Part shown: in pieces, positions 1 through 7,276 of the stretch
How positions within the stretch are numbered: the stretch's first letter is position 1
Layout: each line of letters opens with the position of its first letter
From: JANXQG01 sp037147235
GTDB lineage: Bacteria; Planctomycetota; Planctomycetia; Pirellulales; Thermoguttaceae
Assembly: GCA_037147235.1 (NCBI GenBank)
Contig: JBAWVO010000014.1
Span: 1 to 43,279, forward strand
Direction of reading: 5' to 3'
Length of the DNA: 43,279 bases
Notes under the pieces: generated by a model
What the model was told of the DNA's origin: nothing
Seen by the model: the letters and a program-made list of their open reading frames with translations, nothing else
Database searches by the model: none
Position numbers and translations under genes: made by a program

Positions 1-118
1 GTCGAGACGCTGAAAGCACTTACCGCTGTTCCAGATCAGTTCGCGTAACGCACCGATAGACGCTTCACCCACCCTACGTCGAGTTAGCAGTGACAGCAGT
101 TGGCAAGGTTATGATCGA
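1..118 (+). repeat. dispersed repeat family A, copy 1
   Basis: This 118-base stretch matches the reverse complement of 24488-24608 with only a few differences, and part of it (about 92-120) is matched again in direct orientation at 24651-24700. It has no convincing reading frame. The copy may continue to the left of the window. The copy near 24.7 kb runs into an antitoxin remnant, so this family may derive from a gene end; that is inference. Confidence 0.8.
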
Positions 119-436
119 GGCCTGCGGGCGCAACATTTCCGGGACTTCCATGCTCCATTACCGACGGCGAATCGGCAGTCTACGTAGTGTGGGTAGGCAA
201 GGCAATCGCCGAGGCCGCGCAGTCGTCAGGGTCGCGCAGGTAGCGCGGCCTCTTTAGGCCATTGCCGAACGCTTGCACGGCGATGGCTTGCATCCCTGAA
301 TCGCCAAGCCACATTTACATTAAGCATCCGGTGGCCGTGCCGCTGGTCTCGCTAAAGTCCTTCCGAGGTGACGCCGGAACCTGCATTTCGCAGTTCGACC
401 GCACCCCGTTTTATACCATTCTCAAGGAGAAATTCA
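119..436. other. non-coding leader upstream of the chemosensory operon
   Basis: No believable gene is seen here; the only open frames are short and lack family features. The stretch must hold the promoter of the operon that starts at 437, but I cannot place a clear -35/-10 or sigma-28 type element. The strong ribosome binding site AAGGAGA at 424-430 sits just before the receptor start. Confidence 0.5.
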
Positions 437-2365
437 ATGTCTAGGCTCGAAGCACCCACAAAACCTGCAACCAATGGTCACGTTCAGTCCGAAGAGCAAC
501 TCGTCGGTCAGCGTGAAGTCGCACGGGATCGCGCCCGTGAAAAAGCTGCCGCCCGTACGGCGGCCAAACGCCAGCAAGCGGCGGAGCGGATCGCGTCGGC
601 GACCACGCAACTGTCCAGCGGTGTGGAAGAGGCCACATCGGCAATCAGTCAATTGGAAAAGGGCATGGAGCAAATCACCAGCGCAGCCCAAGAGGCTTCC
701 ACGGGAGCGCAGCAGAGCCTCGCTGCGATCGACGAGATCAACTCGGCCAGTACGCAGGCCGTGGCCGCCGCTCAGCAGTCGCTGCAAAAAGTGAACGCGA
801 TTCAGGCCCTGGTCGGTACTGCCAGCACCGATATCGAGTTGCTGATCGTGGGAGTCACCGCGTCGGCCAAGGCCAATTTTGAGTCGGCCAAATTGGTTGG
901 GCAGTTGGAGAAGCAGAGCGCCGAGATCGGCAACATCGTCGAAGCCGTCGTGCGGATCGCCGATCAGACCAATCTCCTGGCCCTGAACGCGGCCATCGAG
1001 GCGGCCCGCGCCGGTCAACACGGCAAGGGATTTGCCGTCGTGGCCGACGAAGTCCGCAATCTGGCCGAGACTTCGGAAAAGTCGGCCCGAAACATCCGCG
1101 ATCTGGTGGAGAAGATCCAGAGCGAAGTCAAGGTGGTGGCGGTCGACGTGGAAAAGGCTGGCAAGGCTGCCCAAGACGAGGTGGAAAAGGCCAAGAAGAT
1201 CACCAGCGATTTGAAGACGATTGAGGCCGACGCCGGCGAGATCCAACGCGCATGTGTCGAAATCAATGAGAACGCCAAGCAGGCTTCCGAAGGCGCCAAG
1301 AGTTTCCAGCAGGGGGCCCAGTTGATCGCGACCGCCGCGGAAGAGTCCAGTTCGGCAGCGGTGGAAGCCACCAAGGCCACCGAAGAACAGGGCAAGGCCC
1401 TGGCGGAGATGGGCAAGGGGGCCGACAACCTCCAGGAAATGGCCGAGGGCCTAAAGACCTCGACCCAGGTGGACAAATCGAGCCAGGAACTGGCCGCCGC
1501 CGCGGAGGAGCTTTCGGCAACCATTCAAGAAGCCAATTCCGCCTCGACCCAGATCATGTCGGCGATCCAGGAAATTTCCAAGGGCACCCAGCAACAAGCG
1601 GTCGCCAGCGAACAGTCCGGTTCGGCCGCCAAGTTGATCGAAGCCGCCGCCAAGGGCATGCAGCAGCGGGCCGAGGTCTCGGGGACCAAGTGCGCGGCGA
1701 TGCAGAATCTGCTGGCAGAGAACAAGCAGGGCATTGATGCCATGATTACTGGCATTAACGACGCAGCCGAGGCTTCCCTCAAGTCGGCCACCAACGTCAG
1801 GAGCTTGGAAGAGCGCACGCGGCTGATCGACAAGATCGTCGACGCCATCGTCAACGTGACCATCCAGACGAACTTGCTGGCGGTCAACGGCAGCATCGAA
1901 GCGGCCCGTGCCGGCGAGTATGGTCGGGGCTTTGCGGTCGTCGCCGCCGATGTCCGCAACCTGGCCGGCGAGTCGAGCGAAAATGCCGACAAGATCAAAG
2001 ACCTGGTCCGCAACATCCAGCAACAAATCGTCACCGTGGCCAACGACATCGAGTCCTCGGGCCGTGAAGCCGCCGGGGAAGTGAAGAAGGCCCGGAAGAC
2101 AACGGCCGACCTGGATCGGGTCGCGTCCGACATGAATGAAGTGCTGAAGGGTGTCCAGGTAATCAAGACCGGCCAAGACAATGCACTCATCGCCATCCAG
2201 AGCGCCGTGGCGGCTGTCCAGCAGATCGCCAAGGCCGCCGAGGCGGCCTCCTCGGCAGCCAACCAGTGCAGTTCCGCCGCACAGCAAGGCTCCAAGGGCT
2301 TGCAGGAGCTTTCCGGCGCCGTGGAAGAAATCTCCGCTTTGGCCGACGAACTCCAGAACGGGTAA
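437..2365 (+). CDS. soluble methyl-accepting chemotaxis protein with two tandem signalling domains
   Basis: A 642-residue cytoplasmic receptor. The ATG at 437 is chosen over an in-frame upstream one because AAGGAGA lies 7 bases before it. There is no transmembrane segment and no recognisable sensory domain; almost the whole chain is predicted coiled coil rich in Ala, Glu, Lys and Ser. The conserved hairpin tip that binds CheA and CheW occurs twice: around residues 177-215 (QTNLLALNAAIEAARAG, then GFAVVADEVRNLA) and around 477-515 (QTNLLAVNGSIEAARAG, then GFAVVAADVRNLA). The spacing of 300 residues and shared flanking sequence point to internal duplication. The second tip has drifted (NGS for NAA, AADV for ADEV) but keeps the Glu and Arg contact residues. 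First gene of the operon, followed by the triple CheW gene. How it senses a signal is not visible; a partner protein may feed it. Confidence 0.93.
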   Translation: MSRLEAPTKPATNGHVQSEEQLVGQREVARDRAREKAAARTAAKRQQAAERIASATTQLSSGVEEATSAISQLEKGMEQITSAAQEASTGAQQSLAAIDEINSASTQAVAAAQQSLQKVNAIQALVGTASTDIELLIVGVTASAKANFESAKLVGQLEKQSAEIGNIVEAVVRIADQTNLLALNAAIEAARAGQHGKGFAVVADEVRNLAETSEKSARNIRDLVEKIQSEVKVVAVDVEKAGKAAQDEVEKAKKITSDLKTIEADAGEIQRACVEINENAKQASEGAKSFQQGAQLIATAAEESSSAAVEATKATEEQGKALAEMGKGADNLQEMAEGLKTSTQVDKSSQELAAAAEELSATIQEANSASTQIMSAIQEISKGTQQQAVASEQSGSAAKLIEAAAKGMQQRAEVSGTKCAAMQNLLAENKQGIDAMITGINDAAEASLKSATNVRSLEERTRLIDKIVDAIVNVTIQTNLLAVNGSIEAARAGEYGRGFAVVAADVRNLAGESSENADKIKDLVRNIQQQIVTVANDIESSGREAAGEVKKARKTTADLDRVASDMNEVLKGVQVIKTGQDNALIAIQSAVAAVQQIAKAAEAASSAANQCSSAAQQGSKGLQELSGAVEEISALADELQNG

Positions 2366-2416
2366 TTCGGCAACGGTTCCCATCCTCAATCGGAAGCTTA
2401 ACAGGAGATCATTCCC

Positions 2417-4063
2417 ATGTCAGAAGAATTGAACCTTTCGGCTGCGACAGCCGGTGGCCAAGGCAGCGACAGCCAGGAACTGGTGACGTGCGTCTTGGAC
2501 AAAATTGAATTCGGCCTGGACATCAACTCCGTCCAGGAAATCGTCCGTCTGCCCCAAATCACGCCGGTCCCCAAGGCCCCGTCGTACGTGGAAGGGGTAG
2601 CCAACCTGCGTGGCAACGTGTTGCCAATCATCAACTTGCGATCTCGTTTCGGCATGAAAGCCAGCGACAATCCGGCGAATAACCGGGTCGTGGTCGTCGA
2701 GCTTAACGGCAAGCCGACCGGCATGATCGTCGACGCCGTACGAGAAGTCATGCACGTCAGTCCCAAGGATGTGGAAGATGCACCCGTGGTAGTCCAGGGC
2801 GTGGACGGCAAGTTTCTCAGCGGTATTGTCAAGCTCGACTCCGGTCGCCGCCTGGTGATGCTCTTGGACCAAAACGCCCTGCTCGATATGTCGGCGATCG
2901 GCGAGGCGGCCGTGCAAGCGGCAGGCAGAACTGCCGGCAGCGCGGACAACCATGCCGCCAAGCAGGCTGCGGAGGAGGACAACGAGCAGTTGATCACCTT
3001 CCGCGTGGCCGACGAGGAATACGGCATTCCGATCATGGTGGTCCAGGAGATCATCCGCGTTCCTGAAATCACCAGTGTCCCCAACGCGCCGGCCGGCGTG
3101 ATCGGCATCACCAGCCTGCGCAGCCGCATCGTGCCGGTGATGGACCTTCGCACGAAGTTCGGTCTGGGCCTGTTGCAGGCGGAGGCGACCGGCCAGGCTC
3201 GTCGCGACGACGAGCGCTGTCTCGTCGTGCGGATTGGGGCGAAGTCCGTGGCCCTCCGCGTCGATGCCGTTAACCAGGTGCTGCAAGCGCCCAAGAGCAG
3301 CGTGGAACCAACACCCTCGATCGTGGCCGGAGAGGGGGCCGGCAAGGAACAGATCCGCGGCATTGCCAAGCTCGACGGCGGGAAGCGATTGATCATGTTG
3401 TTGGCCGTCCAGAAGCTGGTCAGTCATTCGGAATTCTCGGCCATCGACAAGTTGGCCGATGGGAAAACCGAGGGTGGCGAGGCCGCGGCGACCGAGACCG
3501 AGGACGATGAACGCCAACTGGTCAGCTTCAAGGTGGCGGATGAGGAATTCGCCATCGACATCATGCAGGTCCAGGAAATCGTCCGCTTGGCCAAGGTGAC
3601 CAAGGTGCCGCACGCCCCGTCGTTCGTCGAAGGGGTGGTCAACCTCCGCGGCAATGTGCTGCCGGTCATCGATATGCGGAAGCGCGTTCACATCGCCAGC
3701 AAGGACTACAACGATGCCACGCGGGTCGTGGTGGTCGATCTTGCCGGGAAGAAGACCGGGATCATCGTCGACGCAGTATCCGAGGTCATGGCCGTGGACA
3801 GACGCCTGATCGAGCCGACACCGGAGATCGCCCGCAGCACCTACGGTGACAACTTCATCGAAGGGGTCGGCAAGCTTAACAAGGGCGAACGGATGTTCCT
3901 CCTGCTCCGCGCCGAGGAACTGCTGCGCGATGAACAAGTTGCCGCGGTAATCGTGCCGGTCGCGACAGCAGCGACCGTCGCGAAGGTCGCACCTGCCCCC
4001 GCGTTGGCGGCGATGTTCAATTGCGGGATGGGCTCGGCGATGGCGGGAGCCTCGTGCGTGTGA
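2417..4063 (+). CDS. cheW: coupling protein with three fused CheW domains
   Basis: A 548-residue chain made of three CheW domains at about residues 20-160, 190-345 and 366-505, followed by an Ala/Val-rich tail. CheW normally is one domain of about 150-170 residues that links receptors to the kinase CheA in the cytoplasmic array. Domains 1 and 3 carry the usual NLRG motif (VEGVANLRGNVLPIINLR and VEGVVNLRGNVLPVIDMR). The middle domain has SLRS in its place (GITSLRSRIVPVMDLR), so it may bind a different partner or only hold the chain together. AGGAGA precedes the ATG by 8 bases. It lies 51 bases after the receptor gene and before cheB. Fusion of three domains would fix three coupling units in one polypeptide; that consequence is inference. 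Confidence 0.93.
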   Translation: MSEELNLSAATAGGQGSDSQELVTCVLDKIEFGLDINSVQEIVRLPQITPVPKAPSYVEGVANLRGNVLPIINLRSRFGMKASDNPANNRVVVVELNGKPTGMIVDAVREVMHVSPKDVEDAPVVVQGVDGKFLSGIVKLDSGRRLVMLLDQNALLDMSAIGEAAVQAAGRTAGSADNHAAKQAAEEDNEQLITFRVADEEYGIPIMVVQEIIRVPEITSVPNAPAGVIGITSLRSRIVPVMDLRTKFGLGLLQAEATGQARRDDERCLVVRIGAKSVALRVDAVNQVLQAPKSSVEPTPSIVAGEGAGKEQIRGIAKLDGGKRLIMLLAVQKLVSHSEFSAIDKLADGKTEGGEAAATETEDDERQLVSFKVADEEFAIDIMQVQEIVRLAKVTKVPHAPSFVEGVVNLRGNVLPVIDMRKRVHIASKDYNDATRVVVVDLAGKKTGIIVDAVSEVMAVDRRLIEPTPEIARSTYGDNFIEGVGKLNKGERMFLLLRAEELLRDEQVAAVIVPVATAATVAKVAPAPALAAMFNCGMGSAMAGASCV

Positions 4064-4096
4064 ACCAGCCTGGAAACGGCTGATTTATCCTCCTGA

Positions 4097-4140
4097 ACTG
4101 CCGTGCCGGCGACGCCCTGGGCGACCGCCGGCACGGTAGT
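4097..4140 (+). other. stable hairpin between cheW and cheB
   Basis: ACTGCCGTGCCGGCG at 4097-4111 can pair with CGCCGGCACGGTAGT at 4126-4140 (one G-T pair, 14-base loop). No U-run follows, so it is not a standard intrinsic terminator. It may protect or trim the mRNA between the highly needed structural genes (receptor, CheW) and the enzymes downstream, or lower expression of the latter. Confidence 0.4.
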
Positions 4141-4197
4141 TTGAATCGCAGGGCGCGCTCCGTGCTCTGCGACCCCACCCTACCTGGAAAGACGACC

Positions 4198-5274
4198 ATG
4201 ACTCGCCCCATTAACGTAGTAATTGCCGATGATTCGGCGTTCATGCGGAAGAAGATCCGGGAGATCCTGAGCGTCGACCCGGATATCCGGGTGGTGGCGG
4301 CAGCTCGCGACGGCCAAGAGGCCGTAGCCCTCGTCAAGGAACACGAACCGGACGTGGTAACGATGGACATTAACATGCCGGTCATGGATGGCATCACGGC
4401 GTTGCAAATCATCATGGCCGAGTCGCCCCGCCCCGTACTGATGTTGAGTTCGTTGACTCAGGAAGGCGCGCTCGCGACTCTGGAATGCCTGGAACTGGGC
4501 GCATGGGACTACATCGGCAAGCCGTCCGGCACGATTTCGATTGATCTGGACCGCCAAGCGGCGGAGATTATCGCCATGGTCAAGGCGGCATCGCGCTGCC
4601 GAGTCAAGCGGGAACTCAAGCGGAAAGCGGTCTCCGCGCCCGTAAAACGCTTTTCCGCCGCCCCGCGGACCACTGCGGCCTGGGACCGTACGGCACGCCG
4701 CGTGGTCGCCATCGGCGTTTCCACGGGCGGGCCGAAGACGCTCTTGGAGATCCTACCCTATTTGCCCGCCGATCTGGATGCCGCCGTGGTCGTTGTCCAG
4801 CACATGCCCGAAACATTCACGGGACAGTTCGCGACGCGATTGAACGGCGCTTGCCGGATTCCCTTCAAGGAGGCCGAGGCGGGAGATAATCTCGAAAGCG
4901 GACATGGTTACTTGGCGCGTGGCGGGAAACACCTCACCTTCGGCAAACGCGTTGCCGGGGGCGCAACGGCCCGCTATAGCACCCATCCCAGCGACTCGCT
5001 GCACATTCCCTCGGTGGACGTCATGATGGATTCCGCGATCCAGGCATTCGGACCCGACGTCATCGGAGTGCTGTTGACCGGCATGGGAGACGATGGCGCC
5101 GATGCCATGGTTCACGTCCGCCGTGCCGGAGGGCAGACCATCGCCGAGGCGGAGAGCACAAGTATCGTATTTGGGATGCCTGCCCAGGCGATCCAGCGTG
5201 GCGGAGCCGATTTCGTCCTTCCCTGCCATGAAATCGCCGACAAGATCGTGTCCCTCGTGGCCTGCCTGGTTTAG
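4198..5274 (+). CDS. cheB: chemotaxis response regulator protein-glutamate methylesterase CheB
   Basis: A 358-residue CheB that removes methyl groups from receptor glutamates and deamidates glutamines, giving adaptation. An N-terminal receiver domain (about residues 4-120) has the acidic pair in VIADDSAFMRKK and the phospho-acceptor Asp57 in TMDINMP. A linker leads to the methylesterase domain (about 165-355) with the catalytic triad Ser175 (GVSTGGP), His202 (VQHMPETF) and Asp299 (TGMGDDGADA), spaced as in enteric CheB. The ATG at 4198 is preferred over an in-frame TTG at 4141 because the receiver strand begins right after it; the ribosome site is weak (GGAAAGA). It precedes cheR by 18 bases, so methylation and demethylation enzymes are made together. 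Confidence 0.96.
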   Translation: MTRPINVVIADDSAFMRKKIREILSVDPDIRVVAAARDGQEAVALVKEHEPDVVTMDINMPVMDGITALQIIMAESPRPVLMLSSLTQEGALATLECLELGAWDYIGKPSGTISIDLDRQAAEIIAMVKAASRCRVKRELKRKAVSAPVKRFSAAPRTTAAWDRTARRVVAIGVSTGGPKTLLEILPYLPADLDAAVVVVQHMPETFTGQFATRLNGACRIPFKEAEAGDNLESGHGYLARGGKHLTFGKRVAGGATARYSTHPSDSLHIPSVDVMMDSAIQAFGPDVIGVLLTGMGDDGADAMVHVRRAGGQTIAEAESTSIVFGMPAQAIQRGGADFVLPCHEIADKIVSLVACLV

Positions 5275-5292
5275 CAAAGAAAGTAAATTGCA

Positions 5293-6147
5293 ATGACACT
5301 CCAAGGGGATGAATTCCTGCTCTTGCGAGACTTGGTCTATGAGGGGACGGGCTTGATGTTTGATGAACGCAAAATTGCCTTCATGGATGCCCGCGTAACC
5401 AAACGGATGCCGGCCGTGCAATGCACGAATCCGCGGGACTATTATCGGCACCTGCGCTACTGTGACCCCCAACGATCCGAATTGCAGGCGTTTACCGAAT
5501 TATTGACCACGAACGAGACGTACTTCTTTCGCGATTTTCCTCAATTGCAGGGCTTTGCCAACGAGGTGTTGCCGCGCGTGGCGGCCAAGAAGCGCGCCTC
5601 CAAAGACTACACGTTGAACATCTGGAGCGCCGCATGTTCCACGGGCGACGAGGCCTATACGTTGGCGATCATCTTGCACGCCTGCCTCGATGACTTCAAG
5701 CAGTGGGATATCGGACTGTACGCGACGGACATCGACACCGAGGTCTTGACGACCGCTCGCCGGGGAATTTATTCGGAACGTGCCATGAAAGACGTTCCCC
5801 CGCCCTACCTGAAACGCTACTTCACGCCGGTTGCAGATGAATACGTTCTCAACCCCGAGATCCGCAGCATGGTGAAACTTGCCCAGGTGAACATGGTCGA
5901 CCGCCAGGCGATGCGGAAGTATCAAGGAATGGACGTTATTTTCTGTCGCAACGCCTTGATCTATTTCGACGATCGATCGCGCCGACAGGTGTTGAATTCC
6001 TTCTACGATAGCTTGCTGCCCGGCGGATTCATCTTCCTCGGCCATTCGGAATCGGTCGGCCGCATCAGCGCCGCATTCGAGCCCGTCAAGTTTGGAAATA
6101 CGATCGTTTACCAGAAACCGGCGGGCCTACCGCCCGTGAATCCCTAA
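5293..6147 (+). CDS. cheR: chemotaxis protein methyltransferase CheR
   Basis: A 284-residue S-adenosylmethionine-dependent methyltransferase that methylates glutamates on the receptor coiled coil, opposing CheB. The N-terminal helical domain ends in the family motif LLTTNETYFFRD (about residues 69-80). The Rossmann domain has the SAM site NIWSAACSTGDEAYTLA (about 109-125; the usual GEEPYS is GDEAYT here), an acidic strand end in YATDID, and FCRNALIYF (about 217-225). It lies 18 bases after cheB with a poor ribosome site (AAGAAAG), which suggests translation coupled to cheB. Length is normal for the family. The receptor it would modify is the soluble one at the head of the operon. Confidence 0.95.
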   Translation: MTLQGDEFLLLRDLVYEGTGLMFDERKIAFMDARVTKRMPAVQCTNPRDYYRHLRYCDPQRSELQAFTELLTTNETYFFRDFPQLQGFANEVLPRVAAKKRASKDYTLNIWSAACSTGDEAYTLAIILHACLDDFKQWDIGLYATDIDTEVLTTARRGIYSERAMKDVPPPYLKRYFTPVADEYVLNPEIRSMVKLAQVNMVDRQAMRKYQGMDVIFCRNALIYFDDRSRRQVLNSFYDSLLPGGFIFLGHSESVGRISAAFEPVKFGNTIVYQKPAGLPPVNP

Positions 6148-6165
6148 GAGGGTGAGGAGGACATT

Positions 6166-6861
6166 ATGCTGAATTCCAAGGAGAATCTGATTCTACAGTT
6201 GGGCAGCGCGGACGAAACCACGCGCCGCTTTGCCGCGGAAGACCTGGGCGATTGCGGCGATGAGACGGCCGTGGAGCCGTTGGTCGGCGCGCTGTCGGAC
6301 CCGTCGCCAGCCGTCCGGGAGGCTGCCCTGGACGCCCTCACGCGGATCGGGGGTGAGGCGGTCGTCCTCGCCGTACTGCCGGCCTTGCGGAGCGAAAACG
6401 TGCCCTTGAGAAATGTTGCCTGTTGCCTGCTGGGCCAATTGGGCCAAACGGCCGTCGCGCACCTCTCCCCACTGTTGGCGGACGGCGACAAGGATGTGCG
6501 GCTGCTGGCCATCGATACGCTGGCCAACATCGGCAGTTGCTCGGCGGAAGCGGCAATCATCCGGGCCTTGAATGAGACCGACGTCAACATTGCGGCGGCG
6601 GCGGCGGCGGCGCTGGGAGAGATCGGCGCACAGTCCGCCGTTGGGCCGCTCATCGCAACGCTGAAGTCGGATGGTTGGGTCCGCTGCGCGGCGGCCAAAA
6701 GCCTGGGGCAGATCGGCGGCCCGGAGGCCCTTCGGACGCTCGCGGGCTTAGTCGAAGATCAAGACCCGATGGTGGCCTACATCGCCGAGAAGGCATTGGC
6801 CGAAGCCAGCGACGAAGATAATGTAAGATATGGAACTCTGTTGGAGGGTACGCGGTCATGA
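6166..6861 (+). CDS. HEAT-repeat protein within the chemosensory operon
   Basis: A 231-residue protein built from about seven HEAT-like (PBS-lyase type) helical repeats, each of some 30 residues with the pattern A.EALG.IG....V..L...L. Clear units are AAEDLGDCGDETAVEPLVGAL, AALGEIGAQSAVGPLIATL and AAKSLGQIGGPEALRTLAGL. Such solenoids bind proteins and have no catalytic residues; lyase activity on phycobilin is not implied. GGTGAGGAGG precedes the ATG closely. The stop overlaps the start of the CheY-like gene by 4 bases, so the two are translationally coupled. The role in this pathway is unknown; it could be a scaffold for CheB/CheR or the output regulator (inference). No signal peptide or membrane segment is seen. 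Confidence 0.85.
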   Translation: MLNSKENLILQLGSADETTRRFAAEDLGDCGDETAVEPLVGALSDPSPAVREAALDALTRIGGEAVVLAVLPALRSENVPLRNVACCLLGQLGQTAVAHLSPLLADGDKDVRLLAIDTLANIGSCSAEAAIIRALNETDVNIAAAAAAALGEIGAQSAVGPLIATLKSDGWVRCAAAKSLGQIGGPEALRTLAGLVEDQDPMVAYIAEKALAEASDEDNVRYGTLLEGTRS

Positions 6862-7241
6862 GTGCAAAAGTGCTGATTGTGGACGACTCGAAGGTAGTGC
6901 GAGACCTGCACGGCTTCATGCTCGAAAGGGGTGGCTATGAAGTGCAAGACGCCATCAACGGCAGTGAAGCCCTGGAAAAAGCAATGACGACTCAGTTCGA
7001 TTTGATCGTGACCGACGTCAATATGCCGCAAATGGACGGCTACGAGTTGACCCGGCGGCTACGAGCGACCGCTGGCTATGAGAACACGCCAATTATCATC
7101 GTCTCGACGGAATCCGAGGCCCGGGATAAGACCCGCGGGTTTGAAGCAGGCGCCAACGTCTACGTCGTCAAACCGGCTAGGCCGAACAACCTGGTGGCGA
7201 ATGCCAAGATGCTGTTGGGCGCAATTTCCGTGGGAACGTGA
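6858..7241 (+). CDS. CheY-like single-domain response regulator
   Basis: A 127-residue receiver domain with no output domain. Key residues are the acidic pair Asp9/Asp10, phospho-acceptor Asp53 in IVTDVNMPQMDG, Thr/Ser84 region in IIVSTESE and Lys105 in VYVVKPA, all as expected for a working receiver. It should accept phosphate from CheA and carry the signal to the flagellar motor or another target. It starts inside the stop of the HEAT gene (ATGA overlap) and is followed 35 bases later by cheA. A second receiver-only protein lies after cheA, so which one is the motor-binding CheY and which a phosphate sink cannot be told from sequence. Confidence 0.93.
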   Translation: MSAKVLIVDDSKVVRDLHGFMLERGGYEVQDAINGSEALEKAMTTQFDLIVTDVNMPQMDGYELTRRLRATAGYENTPIIIVSTESEARDKTRGFEAGANVYVVKPARPNNLVANAKMLLGAISVGT

Positions 7242-7276
7242 ACGGTTTTTGGAGTAACCACCGAGGGAATTAAGCC

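Noticed and set aside
262..444. Short plus-strand frame before the receptor gene
   Set aside because: No family pattern, no ribosome site, and it runs into the true start region of the receptor.
2420..3937. A 505-codon open frame on the minus strand opposite the triple CheW gene, and similar long antisense frames opposite the receptor
   Set aside because: High-GC genes with strong third-position bias leave open antisense frames. The translation is His/Asp-rich with no family signature, and the plus-strand gene is certain.
6166..6861. Phycobilin lyase function for the HEAT-repeat protein
   Set aside because: The similarity is only to the repeat fold; no phycobiliprotein context exists.
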